A stretch of DNA of 64,000 nucleotides from Parafilimonas terrae (GTDB lineage: Bacteria > Bacteroidota > Bacteroidia > Chitinophagales > Chitinophagaceae), in NCBI RefSeq assembly GCF_900115755.1, contig NZ_FOXQ01000002.1, forward strand, positions 248,001 through 312,000. The letters are read 5' to 3'. The position numbers and the translations under genes are program-made. This document shows positions 9,323 to 19,400 of this stretch, piece by piece (the stretch's first letter is position 1; each line of letters begins with the position of its first letter). The notes below the pieces were generated by a model. It was given only the letters and a program-made list of their open reading frames with translations, had not been told where the DNA came from and did not search any database.

Positions 9323-12130
9323 ATGTGGAAGTATAAAATATTCTATATCGCAATATTATTTTTATGCAGCACGCTAAGTGCGCAGCAACCATTAACGCTT
9401 TGGTATGATAAACCCGCAGAAGAATGGACTGATGCTTTGCCGCTGGGAAACGGCAGCCTGGGCGCTATGGTATATGGTGGCGTAAAAGAAGATCATATTC
9501 AGTTTAATGAAGCTACATTCTGGAGCGGCGCGCCACGGGATTATAACAGGAAAGATGCCTATCAATATCTTGAACCCATAAGGAAATTATTAGCTGAAGG
9601 CAAACAGGCGGCAGCAGAGCAACTGGCACAGGATCATTTCATGGGAAAACGCAGCAATGAAGATAATTATGCTGCACAAAAAAAAGAATGGCTAAGTAAA
9701 GTAAGAACCGATACACAATATGCTGCCGCATCTTTTGATGACAGTAAATGGAAAACCGTTCAGTTGCCCACCAATGCAGGTTGGGAAAAAGAAGGCTGGG
9801 TTGGTTTGGATGGCAGCGTTTGGTTCAGGGCGGCATTTAATGTGGATGATAATTTTGATAACGAAGAATTTGTTATCAATCTCGGCAAAATCCGCGATGT
9901 TGATTTTACTTACATTAACGGCAAACTGGTGGGCACAGGCGAAGGTTCCAATACTATCAGAACTTATACATTCAATAGCAGCATATTAAAAAAAGGGAAG
10001 AATGTTATTGCAGTGCAGGTATTGAATTTTTATGATAAAGGTGGCTTCGCCGATAAAACCATCAAGCCGGATTATTTTACTATTCAGTCAGCTTCACATA
10101 AAGCCATTCAGTTAAACCATACCTGGAAATATTATATACAGGACAACAGGCCGCCTGCATTTCCTGCATACAACGCTTCTTACCTCGCTTTTGCAGATGT
10201 TTTTTTTAAATGGAATATAGATAACAATGCAAGCGGTTATAAAAGGGACTTGGAATTAAGTTATGCTTTGCAGTCAGTAAGTTTTACTGCAAATAATATT
10301 CATTACAGGCGCGAATATTTTATCAGTTATCCGCAGCAAGCAATGGCTATGCATTTTACGGCTGATGCAAAACATGCAGTAAGCTTAAGCGCTGTTTTCA
10401 GAACGTATCATCCTAATCATACTATCAAAAAAATAAATGATTCAACACTTGGCATTTACCTGCAGCCATCGGATGGCATATTAAAAGCAGCAGCTTATTT
10501 ATCTGCAAAAATCATCAATGGAAAAATAAATGTAACCGATACATCTTTAAATATTGATAAAGCTGATGCTGTTACTTTTTATCTTGTTGCGGCAACTTCA
10601 TTCAGAAATTATCATGATGTTTCCGGTAATCCCGAAGACAGTTGTATAAAAAGGCTGTCGGCTTTACAACATTATTCTTATCCTGCAATTAAAGCAAGGC
10701 ATGTAAATAACTATCAAAAATTATTCAACACATTTTCTGTTTCATTTGGCAATATTGATAATACCCTGCCGGCCGATAAAAGACTAATGCAACCCGATAA
10801 AGCCAATGATGTTTCACTCATTGCTTTGTACATGCAATATGCACGTTACCTGCTTATTTCATCTTCAAGGCCGGGCGGCCAGCCTGCTAACCTGCAAGGC
10901 ATCTGGAACAATGAACTTGCGCCGCCATGGGGCAGCAAATACACCACCAATATTAACCTTGAAATGAATTACTGGCCTGCCGATGTTTTAAACCTTTCAG
11001 CATGCATGCAGCCATTCATCAGCCTTACAAAAGATGTAAGTGTAACCGGTGAAACAACTGCAAAAAATTATTATAATATTAATGACGCATGGGTGCTGCA
11101 TCATAACACCGATATATGGCGTGGCACGGCGCCTGTAAATGCATCTAATCACGGTATTTGGGTAAGTGGTTCGGGCTGGCTTGCAACCATGTTGTGGCAA
11201 CATTTTTTATATACGCAGGACACAATTTTTTTGCGAAACGAAGCTTATCCTGTTATGAAGAAAGCTGCTATGTTCTATCATCATTTTTTGGTGAAAGACC
11301 CGGCAACAGGCTGGCTGATCAGTACGCCTTCCAATTCCCCCGAAAACGGCGGCCTGGTTGCAGGCCCCACGATGGATCATCAAATAATAAGGCAACTGTT
11401 TAATGATTGCATTGAGGCATCAAAAACATTGAATATTGATAAAGCATTTTCGGATTCTTTGCAACAGCAATACAAACAAATAGCGCCTGATCAAATAGGC
11501 AAATATGGCCAGTTGCAGGAATGGCTGCAGGATGTGGATGATACAAGCAACCACCATCGGCATGTTTCGTTTTTATGGGGTGTTTATCCTGGACATGATA
11601 TAACGTGGAAAGACAGCGTGATGATGAATGCAGCAAAACAATCTTTATTGTATCGCGGCGACAGCGGCACAGGCTGGAGCCTTGCCTGGAAAATAAATTT
11701 ATGGGCAAAGCTGAAAGACGGCGATCATGCTTTTAAGCTGTTGAACGATTTGCTTACGCCCGCCATACAAAACGGAAAAGAAAACGGCGGCACATACAAT
11801 AATATGTTTGATGCGCACCCGCCATTCCAGATAGACGGGAATTTTGGCGGCGCTGCTGGTATTGCTGCAATGCTGCTGCAAAGCGATGAAGATGGAATTG
11901 AATTGTTACCTGCTTTGCCCGCAACATTGCACGATGGAAATGTAAAAGGCATTCGCGCTGTTGGCGATTTTGAACTGAATTTTTCATGGAGGGATGGAAA
12001 GCTGCAACAGGTAAGCATTACATCAATTTCGGGATTGAAATGCACGTTGAAATATAAACAATACAGCATCCTTTTTTCAACAGAAAAAAATAAAACCTAT
12101 CGCTTCAATAATGAACTAAAAGCTTTATGA
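9323..12130 (+). CDS. GH95 alpha-L-fucosidase / alpha-L-galactosidase with inserted jelly-roll domain
   Basis: A 935-residue secreted enzyme (signal peptide about 1-20). The N-terminal W-Y-D-K-P-A-x-E-W-T-x-A-L-P-L-G-N-G-S-L-G motif and the Q-P-A-N-L-Q-G-I-W-N-N block are diagnostic of GH95. Catalytic residues line up with those of Bifidobacterium AfcA: N543 and N545 in T-T-N-I-N-L, E674 in S-P-E-N-G-G and D838 in Q-I-D-G-N-F-G. Residues about 125-270 are an inserted GH2-like sugar-binding jelly roll (W-F-R-A-A-F, V-D-F-T-Y-I-N-G, K-G-K-N-V-I-A-V-Q-V), absent from the minimal family. In RG-II loci GH95 acts as an alpha-L-galactosidase, elsewhere as a fucosidase; the context favours RG-II. The stop overlaps the next ATG. 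Confidence 0.9.
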   Translation: MWKYKIFYIAILFLCSTLSAQQPLTLWYDKPAEEWTDALPLGNGSLGAMVYGGVKEDHIQFNEATFWSGAPRDYNRKDAYQYLEPIRKLLAEGKQAAAEQLAQDHFMGKRSNEDNYAAQKKEWLSKVRTDTQYAAASFDDSKWKTVQLPTNAGWEKEGWVGLDGSVWFRAAFNVDDNFDNEEFVINLGKIRDVDFTYINGKLVGTGEGSNTIRTYTFNSSILKKGKNVIAVQVLNFYDKGGFADKTIKPDYFTIQSASHKAIQLNHTWKYYIQDNRPPAFPAYNASYLAFADVFFKWNIDNNASGYKRDLELSYALQSVSFTANNIHYRREYFISYPQQAMAMHFTADAKHAVSLSAVFRTYHPNHTIKKINDSTLGIYLQPSDGILKAAAYLSAKIINGKINVTDTSLNIDKADAVTFYLVAATSFRNYHDVSGNPEDSCIKRLSALQHYSYPAIKARHVNNYQKLFNTFSVSFGNIDNTLPADKRLMQPDKANDVSLIALYMQYARYLLISSSRPGGQPANLQGIWNNELAPPWGSKYTTNINLEMNYWPADVLNLSACMQPFISLTKDVSVTGETTAKNYYNINDAWVLHHNTDIWRGTAPVNASNHGIWVSGSGWLATMLWQHFLYTQDTIFLRNEAYPVMKKAAMFYHHFLVKDPATGWLISTPSNSPENGGLVAGPTMDHQIIRQLFNDCIEASKTLNIDKAFSDSLQQQYKQIAPDQIGKYGQLQEWLQDVDDTSNHHRHVSFLWGVYPGHDITWKDSVMMNAAKQSLLYRGDSGTGWSLAWKINLWAKLKDGDHAFKLLNDLLTPAIQNGKENGGTYNNMFDAHPPFQIDGNFGGAAGIAAMLLQSDEDGIELLPALPATLHDGNVKGIRAVGDFELNFSWRDGKLQQVSITSISGLKCTLKYKQYSILFSTEKNKTYRFNNELKAL

Positions 12131-13899
12131 TTTTAAGGCCCGGAAATAAATATGATAACACCGTTTTAAATGTGAAAAAATGGCTTTTGTGTTGTGTTAT
12201 GCTGCTTGCCTGCATAACAGCATTTGCTTCCGGCCACAATGAAACAAGAAAATATATTTCTTTAAACGAAAACTGGAAAAGGGCTTCCGGCAAAGACAGC
12301 AGTTTTTCTTTTACAAATGCTGAAAAGAAAAACTTCGATGATAAAGATTGGCATACTGTAAATGTGCCTGATAATGTAAATACCTATGAAGGCGTACAGC
12401 GGTTAAAGCATAACGATTTTCATGGCGATGCATGGTACAGGAAAATATTTAGTTGCGCAGTTGAAAAAGGCAAACGTTATTTTTTATTTTTTGAAGGAGT
12501 GGGTTCTTATGCAACTGTTTGGCTGAATGAAAAACTGGTTGGCAAACATGCAGGCGGAAGAACAAGTTTTACATTAGATATAACTGACTTTGTTAAAAAC
12601 GGTAACGAAAACCTGCTTACCGTAAAAGCATCGCAGCCGGCCTTTATACAAGACCTGCCCTGGGTTTGCGGCGGTTGTTCTGATGAAGTTGGTTTCTCTG
12701 AAGGCTCTCAGCCTACAGGCATTTTCAGGCCCGTTACATTAATTGTTACTAACCAAATAAAGGTTATGCCTTTTGGCGTGCACATCTGGAATGACAGCAC
12801 GGCAAACGAAAAATCTGCTTCTTTATTCATTGATACGGAAATAAAAAATTTCAAACAGCAGCAGCAAACGGTTACTGTTCAGCAGCAATTAAAAGATGCA
12901 GCGAATAAGATTGTATTCACCGTTGAGCAATCAATAAATATTCCCGCTGGTTCAGGCATCACGGTTCATCAAACAATCAAAAATGTAAAGAATGTAACGC
13001 TTTGGAATTTGCAGAACCCATATTTATATCATGTTGTAACTACCATCAGCCAGCATAATAATATTGTTGATGCAGTGAGCAACGATTTTGGAATACGTAC
13101 TATCAGTTGGCCCAATGCAGCGCGCAAACAATTTTTACTGAACGGGCAGCCTGTATTTATAAACGGAACTGCGGAATATGAACATCTTTTAGGCAAAAGC
13201 CATGCTTTCAGTAGTGAAGAAATTAAAGCAAGGATAGCACAGGTAAAAGCAGCAGGCTTTAATGCGTTTCGCGATGCACACCAGCCGCATAATTTATTAT
13301 ATGGAAAGCTGATTAATAAAAATGGTTTGTTATGGTGGCCGCAGTTTGCAGCGCATATATGGTTTGATACACCTGTATTCTGGAATAATTTTATCCGTTT
13401 GCTAAAAGACTGGATTAAAGAGCGCCGCAATGATCCTTCTGTTATTTTATGGGGATTGGAAAACGAGAGCACATTGCCGGAAGATTTTGCGAGGCAATGT
13501 TCCGGTATAATCCGTTCGCTTGATCCCACTGCATCATCCCAGAGAAAAATCACTACATGCAATGGCGGAACTGGCGCTGATTGGAATGTGCCGCAAAACT
13601 GGTCGGGCACGTATGGCGGCGATACTGCTAAGTATGGTGAAGAGTTGAAGCAGGAAATATTAGTGGGCGAATATGGGGCATGGCGCAGCATTGGGGCGCA
13701 TGCTGAAACCGATACTGCAAAAGGCATTAAGCTTACTGAAAATTATATGTGCAGTTTGCTGGAAACAAAACTGCGTTTGGCCGAATCTGTAAAAGATGAA
13801 GTGGCGGGTCATTATAACTGGCTATTGTATTCACACGATAACCCCGGGCGTGTGCAAAGCGGTGAAAGCATGCGTGACATAGCCGCATTGGCCCGGTAA
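12127..13899 (+). CDS. GH2 glycosidase, 5' part of a frameshifted gene
   Basis: The first 590 codons hold the GH2 sugar-binding domain (about 45-215), the immunoglobulin-like domain (215-330) and the TIM barrel. The acid/base is E447 in W-G-L-E-N-E-S and the nucleophile E515 in V-G-E-Y-G-A, so the catalytic domain is essentially complete before the break. ATG at 12127 overlaps the GH95 stop, but the hydrophobic signal segment (V-K-K-W-L-L-C-C-V-M-L-L) begins only at codon 16, where a GTG (12172) is an alternative start. GH2 covers beta-galactosidase, beta-glucuronidase, beta-galacturonidase and related activities; this one is not resolved. A truncated product could still be folded and active. 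Confidence 0.8.
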   Translation: MILRPGNKYDNTVLNVKKWLLCCVMLLACITAFASGHNETRKYISLNENWKRASGKDSSFSFTNAEKKNFDDKDWHTVNVPDNVNTYEGVQRLKHNDFHGDAWYRKIFSCAVEKGKRYFLFFEGVGSYATVWLNEKLVGKHAGGRTSFTLDITDFVKNGNENLLTVKASQPAFIQDLPWVCGGCSDEVGFSEGSQPTGIFRPVTLIVTNQIKVMPFGVHIWNDSTANEKSASLFIDTEIKNFKQQQQTVTVQQQLKDAANKIVFTVEQSINIPAGSGITVHQTIKNVKNVTLWNLQNPYLYHVVTTISQHNNIVDAVSNDFGIRTISWPNAARKQFLLNGQPVFINGTAEYEHLLGKSHAFSSEEIKARIAQVKAAGFNAFRDAHQPHNLLYGKLINKNGLLWWPQFAAHIWFDTPVFWNNFIRLLKDWIKERRNDPSVILWGLENESTLPEDFARQCSGIIRSLDPTASSQRKITTCNGGTGADWNVPQNWSGTYGGDTAKYGEELKQEILVGEYGAWRSIGAHAETDTAKGIKLTENYMCSLLETKLRLAESVKDEVAGHYNWLLYSHDNPGRVQSGESMRDIAALAR

Positions 13900-13949
13900 A
13901 CTATAAAGGTTTATTTACATTATGGGGCGAGCCAACAGATGCGTTTTAT

Positions 13950-15680
13950 ATGTACCGGTCCAATTATGCGGATGCGCAAAAAGAACCGATGGTTTATATT
14001 GTTTCGCATACATGGCCTGACAGGTGGACAACAGCCGGCATTAAAAATAATATTACCGTTTATTCAAACTGCGATGAGGTGGAATTGTTTAACGATGTAA
14101 ATGCTACATCGTTCGGCAAACAAAAGCGCAACGGCATTGGCACACATTTCACATGGAATAATGTAAATATTCAATATAATATTTTATATGCAGTTGGTTA
14201 TGTAAACGGCAAAGCGGTTGCAAAAGATAAGATTGTATTGCATCATTTGCCGGCAGCGCCGCACTATAAAAATTTGTTTGCGGAAAAAAGTAATGATGTT
14301 ATTGCCCCAGATAAAAACCTGAATTATATCTATCGCATAAACTGTGGCGGAAATAATTATAAGGATGTATTTGGAAATGAGTGGCTGGCGGATGTTCCAT
14401 TTGCTTATAATAAAAAATTTGGCTCATTATCGTGGGCGGATGATTATACCAATGTTCCCGCGGTGTTTGCAAGCCAGGCAAATAATAATGATGCCGTTGA
14501 AGCCACAACTGCATGGCCGTTGTTTCAATCATTCCGTTATGGTTTAAATAAGCTGCAATACAATTTTCCTGTTGCAAATGGAGATTATGTTGTGGAATTA
14601 TATTTTGCAGAACCGTGGTACGGCTTAGCCAATATTAATGCAAAAGGCTGGCGTTTGTTTGATATAGCAATCAACGATGCTGTTGTTGAGAAAAATACTG
14701 ATTTGTTCAATGAAGCGGGTTATAACCACGCCGTAAAAAAATCTTTTAAAATTCATGTGAGTACAGGAAAGATCAATATCTCCTTCCCAAATGAAAAGGC
14801 AGGGGAAGCGGTTGTTATGGCCATTGCAATTGCTGCAGAAAACAAACAGCTGGAAACAGTAACATCAGTGCAGGGGATTATAAAAAATCTTTCGTCAAAT
14901 GTTCCTGCATCTGTTCAATACTGGATGAACACGGGTGATATGTTTTTTTCAAATCAGCCTTATTCATTCAGCGAACTGCCACCTGCTTTGTATGGTGCGG
15001 AATGGATACAATCAACATTCGATTCAACGCAATCTTTATACAAATACAATTTTACTGTTTCACAAAAAGCAGATGTATATGTTGCCTGTGAAGACACTTC
15101 GGCCATTATAAATACAAGTGGTTTTGGCGCCACAAATTCGTGCATGCAAACAGGAGGGTTTTCGCAAAAAAAGCTGGCTGTTTATAAAAAACGGTGCAAC
15201 AAAGACGAAGAAGTTTTTGTCCAACTAAAGCAGCCTTGCATTATTGCCGTGAACGAAGCCGTTGATATTGCCGCCTCTTACGATTTGCGCAGCTCAGTTA
15301 GTTATAATTTAAATAATGCTTTGATAACAGGGGCCGGCTTTACAAAAGATTCCATGTATAATAAATATGCGGTGCGGTTCAATAACCAGTCAGGTGATAC
15401 TGTTGCATGGAAAATCTCGGTTGGCGTTGCCGGTATGTATGCTATAAAACTACGGTATAGAACGGATGACGATGAAGAGAAGCAGTTGAAAATGCAGATA
15501 ACAGATGCGGAAGGTAACCTTATAAATGAAAAGCCACTGAAGATTCCTTCTTATCAAAAAGAAAAATGGGGAACTTATGAAACTGATACCGGCTCGTATA
15601 TAAACGCAGGAAACTACAACATTGTTTTTCAAACAATACATGCAAAAAACCTGAGTGTCTCATCAATAGAAATACAATAA
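13950..15680 (+). CDS. GH2-malectin glycosidase, 3' part of a frameshifted gene
   Basis: The downstream frame continues the GH2 barrel end (H-T-W-P-D-R-W) and a DUF4982-like domain (I-T-V-Y-S-N-C-D-E-V-E-L-F), then a malectin/CBM57 domain (14328 to about 14830; Y-R-I-N-C-G-G, G-D-Y-V-V-E-L-Y-F-A-E-P, F-D-I-A-I-N) and a C-terminal beta-sandwich (15283-15677) ending in the I-V-F-Q-T-I-H-A-K-N-L-S-V-S-S-I-E-I-Q strand pair typical of CBM6/35. It has no signal peptide of its own, and ATG at 13950 is only the first Met in an open frame that reaches back to the frameshift. On its own it would be carbohydrate-binding material lacking catalytic residues. Confidence 0.7.
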   Translation: MYRSNYADAQKEPMVYIVSHTWPDRWTTAGIKNNITVYSNCDEVELFNDVNATSFGKQKRNGIGTHFTWNNVNIQYNILYAVGYVNGKAVAKDKIVLHHLPAAPHYKNLFAEKSNDVIAPDKNLNYIYRINCGGNNYKDVFGNEWLADVPFAYNKKFGSLSWADDYTNVPAVFASQANNNDAVEATTAWPLFQSFRYGLNKLQYNFPVANGDYVVELYFAEPWYGLANINAKGWRLFDIAINDAVVEKNTDLFNEAGYNHAVKKSFKIHVSTGKINISFPNEKAGEAVVMAIAIAAENKQLETVTSVQGIIKNLSSNVPASVQYWMNTGDMFFSNQPYSFSELPPALYGAEWIQSTFDSTQSLYKYNFTVSQKADVYVACEDTSAIINTSGFGATNSCMQTGGFSQKKLAVYKKRCNKDEEVFVQLKQPCIIAVNEAVDIAASYDLRSSVSYNLNNALITGAGFTKDSMYNKYAVRFNNQSGDTVAWKISVGVAGMYAIKLRYRTDDDEEKQLKMQITDAEGNLINEKPLKIPSYQKEKWGTYETDTGSYINAGNYNIVFQTIHAKNLSVSSIEIQ

Positions 15681-15686
15681 ATTATT

Positions 15687-16340
15687 ATGAAAAAAAGACT
15701 TAAATTATTAGGCGCAGCCATTCTGGTTCTTTCAATAAAAACGTCCGCTCAAAATAGTGAAATAGTGCAGGATACCGCTTACATGAATGTAGTGCAGCAA
15801 AGGGCTGCAAAGATTGTTGACAAGATGGGCCTTTCTGGCGCTGCGCAAAAAAAATCTATTCAAAACAAAATTGCCTGGCAATATTATAACCTGAATGAAA
15901 TTTATAAAAAGCGTGACAGTGCTTTATCGATTCTTAAAACAGATACAGCAAACAAAGCCGCAAGAAAGCAGCGAATAACAGAAGCTGCTGAAAAATCTGT
16001 TGATTCATTGCATCCCGTTTTTCTCACGGAGCTTGCAAAAGAGATAGATACAGTGCAGGTGAATGCTGTAAAGGATGGTATGACTTACGATGTGCTGCAT
16101 GTAACATATAAAGCTTACCAGGAAATGTTACCTGATCTTACAACCGGGCAAAAACAACAAATTTATAATTGGCTTGTAGAAGCCAGGGAACATGCAATGG
16201 ATGCTGAATCTTCAGAAAAAAAACATGCCTGGTTTGGAAAATATAAAGGCCGCATCAATAATTATTTATCTGCACAGGGTATTAATATGAAGCAGGCAAC
16301 ATTAGACTGGCAAAAGCGGATAAGAGAAAAAAGAGAATAA
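15687..16340 (+). CDS. DUF3826 secreted protein
   Basis: A 217-residue, mostly helical, lysine-rich protein with a signal peptide (cleavage after T-S-A, about residue 21). It matches the pattern of DUF3826 proteins, which are repeatedly found in pectin-related loci of Bacteroidota and have no established activity. A relative, 229 residues long, lies at 33129-33818 in the same locus; both share an A-A-K/E-W-V-like N-terminal helix, a K-A/G-Y-K/Q-x-x-x-P-D-L-T block and a L-x-x-A-R-E-x-A helix. It sits 6 bases after the GH2-malectin gene and closes the first group of hydrolases before the SusC promoter region. Confidence 0.7.
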   Translation: MKKRLKLLGAAILVLSIKTSAQNSEIVQDTAYMNVVQQRAAKIVDKMGLSGAAQKKSIQNKIAWQYYNLNEIYKKRDSALSILKTDTANKAARKQRITEAAEKSVDSLHPVFLTELAKEIDTVQVNAVKDGMTYDVLHVTYKAYQEMLPDLTTGQKQQIYNWLVEAREHAMDAESSEKKHAWFGKYKGRINNYLSAQGINMKQATLDWQKRIREKRE

Positions 16341-16427
16341 TTGTCTTTTATACAAATAGTAAAATAATCCATCAGCATAGTGAAACCTGTCATTCTTTTC
16401 ACATGCCGGTAACGCTACCTTTAGTGT

Positions 16428-16451
16428 ATCAAATTGTAAGAGAAATTTGAT
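16428..16451. promoter_or_regulatory. Inverted repeat upstream of susC, possible operator
   Basis: ATCAAATT (16428-16435) and AATTTGAT (16444-16451) form perfect 8-base arms with an 8-base spacer, 48 bases before the SusC start codon. A TACCTTTA box at 16416-16423 is one base off the Bacteroidota -7 consensus TAnnTTTG. Position and symmetry fit an operator or a leader hairpin; no regulator can be assigned. Confidence 0.35.
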
Positions 16452-16498
16452 GAATGATGTTGCTTAAATTTTACACTAACAAACCATCTTAATTAATT

Positions 16499-19400
16499 AT
16501 GAAAAACGTGTTGCTTGCCACCAGCCTGTTTTTTTCGGCTATCATCAGCGGTGTTAATGCACAGTCAGGAAACTCTTCTGACACGTTGCCAAAAGCTGCT
16601 TCAGGTGTGAGAACAATCACAGGTGTTGTTTCAGACGATGCCGGAAAACCTTTGCCCGATGTTACGGTACGCATTAAAGGTACCGGCCAAACTGTTGTTA
16701 CAGATAAAGCTGGGAAGTTTTACCTCGTTACAACAGATACTTCAAGCACTTTGCAAATAACGCATATAAGCATGGCTTACGAGGAAGTGCGCACAAAACC
16801 GGGCGTTTTAAATATCACAATGCATCCTAATGACAATTCATTGAATGATGTAATAGTAGTTGGGTATGGTACGCAGCAGCGTTCTAAAGCCTTGGGTGCC
16901 ATCAACACTATAAAAGCAGATAAGCTTAATGAAATGCCCGTTACCAATCTTGGCTCAAGTTTACGCGGCCGCATACCGGCATTGTCTGTTAGCGGCGGTA
17001 ACGCAAGGCCCGGCGCCGATGCAACATTAACTATCCGCAACCCTGTTATCCTGTCAAAAGATGGTGGCACATTAAGTCCTTTATATATTATTGATGATGT
17101 TATTAGAACAGAAGATGATTTTAATTTACTTGATCCTTCTGAAGTGGAAGATATTTCTTTTTTGAAAGATGCAGCAGCAGCCATATATGGCGTTCGCTCT
17201 GCCCAGGGCGCCATCGTTGTAAGAACAAAAAGGGGAAAGGTTGGCCGCACACAGGTTAATGTAAACAGTTCTTATACTACCAATGATGCCACAAGCCTGC
17301 CATCAATGATGACCGGTTATGAACTGGCTAATTATTTGAATGCTTCAACGCAGGCAAGCAAAAATTTTGTTGCTGATGGCAGCAGCGGTTATCTTGAGTC
17401 CAGCAGCTATTATACAGATGATGAACTGGAATATTTCAAAAACCATAATTATAACTGGCTCGACCACGCATGGAAGCCTTCCAATACATACAGAACAACA
17501 GTAAGCGTAAGCGGCGGATCTGACAAAGCCACTTTTTTTGCAAGCGCATCTTATGTAAAACAGGATGGCAATCTTGACAGGATTAATTATGATAAATGGA
17601 CATTCAGGGCTAACACCGATGTAAACCTTGGCGCTGGTTTTAAAGTAGGTTTATCATTAAGCGGCAATCTTAATCATAACAATCAATATTTATTAAAACA
17701 AGGTGGTGAAAATCCAGAAAATGATGTAAAGGGTTTATTATATACGCCTGGTTATACGCCGCCTTATATAAATGGATACCCGGTTCGTTTATCTCAATCA
17801 AGCAATCAGAATACGATAGATGCATTTCACTATTTTGAAGTGCAGCGATTAGATAATTTTAACGACAGCCGCAATAACAGTTTCAATGTTGTTGGAAGCC
17901 TTCAATATGATGCGCCATGGCTGAAAGGCTTAACGGCCAAAGTACAGTACAGCCGCCTTCTCGACAATACTTTTCCAAAGCAATACGGCACACAATATTA
18001 TTTGTACAATTTTGAAATGACGGGCGAGCATAGTCATATCTATTCAGATAATGTTATACTAAGCAATACCTCGCCGGTTAAAGTAAGCAACGGCAACCGC
18101 ATTTACATAAAGCCATCTTACCGCGATGCATACCAACTGGATGCTTCTGTAGGTTATAATAATCATTTTGGCAAACACAATATATCAGCATTGGCCATTG
18201 TTGAGCAAACAGAATTTAAATACGATGATGTGCAAACTGTAGTTGAAAGCCCTACACCCGGGGCTCCGCCTGATGGCCGTTTTGCTTTTGGTGAAGAAGA
18301 TGTTTATGAAACAGAAAGTGAGGGCGGTTTGCTGGGCTACATAGGAAGGATTAATTATGATTATGCAGGCAAATACCTGGCGGAATTCCAGGTGCGTTAT
18401 GATGCCTCTACCAACTTTGCACGCGAAAACAGGTGGAAGCCTTTTGGTTCGGTTTCTGCAGGCTGGGTTATATCGCAGGAAAATTTTTTAAAGAACAGCA
18501 ATGCCATCAATTTTCTTAAACTCCGTTTATCTGCAGGTAAGTTAGGTTCTGATAATACAAAAGCTTACGGATATCTACAGCGCTATACACCGTTGCAAAA
18601 TTATGGTGCAGTGTTTGGCGGCAACGGCGATCTTATTTTAGGAGTTCGCAACGAAGCCATCCCCAATCCTGATGTAAGGTGGGATGATGACCTTAAACTT
18701 AATGGGGGTATTGATGCACGTTTCCTCAATAACCGCTTATCAGCAACTATTGATGTATTTCATGATCATCGTTACAACATGCTTACGGCTTTAACTGCCT
18801 CAGTGCCTATTCTCATTGGTTCAGCCATTGCTTCAGAAAACTATGCAACCATTAACGCTTACGGGTATGAAATTTCTGCAGGATGGAATGATAATATCGG
18901 TAAAGACTTTTCTTATCATGCCAATGCATTCTTTACATGGAGCGATGCAAAATCAATAAAAGTAGATGTGGCTGCAGGCAAAATAGGCACGTATGAAGAC
19001 CCCACTGGCAAAAGCACTGATATGGGCGTGCAGGGCTATGAATATATCGGCATGTTTCGCTCACAGGCAGAAGTTGATTCCTGGCTTGCCAAGAATCCCG
19101 ATTACACCATTTTTGGTAAAACACCTATGCCGGGCATGTTATATTATAAAGATATACGCGGGCCAAAAGACCCTGAAACAAATCAGTACGCACCACCGGA
19201 TGGCAAAATTGATGAAAACGACCAGGCCTTTATCACACCCAGGTCAAGTAATCATTATGGTTTTGGTTTAACGCTTGGCGGCGCATACAAAGGCCTGCAA
19301 CTGGAAATGGTAATTTCAGGTTCTTTCGGCGGGCAGGGTGTTGTTGAAAGCGCAGCAAGAAAACTGGGTACGGCTACTTCTACACGGCCTGAATTCTGGA

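Larger units (their letters stand above)
12127..15680 (+). pseudogene. GH2-malectin-CBM glycosidase interrupted by a single-base deletion
   Basis: Read as one gene, the span encodes about 1184 residues: GH2 sugar-binding, immunoglobulin-like and TIM-barrel domains, a DUF4982-like domain, a malectin domain and a C-terminal CBM6/35-like module. The frame breaks at 13882/13883: the observed M-R-D-I-A-A-L-A-R-stop becomes M-R-D-I-D-R-I-G-P-V-N-Y-K-G when one A is restored, and the total then divides exactly by three. Whether this is a true lesion or a sequencing error cannot be told from one sequence. Confidence 0.8.

Noticed and set aside
13029-13727. Minus-strand open frame of 232 codons
   Set aside because: It lies fully inside the GH2 catalytic barrel on the other strand, has no recognisable domain or start context, and is a shadow of the real gene.
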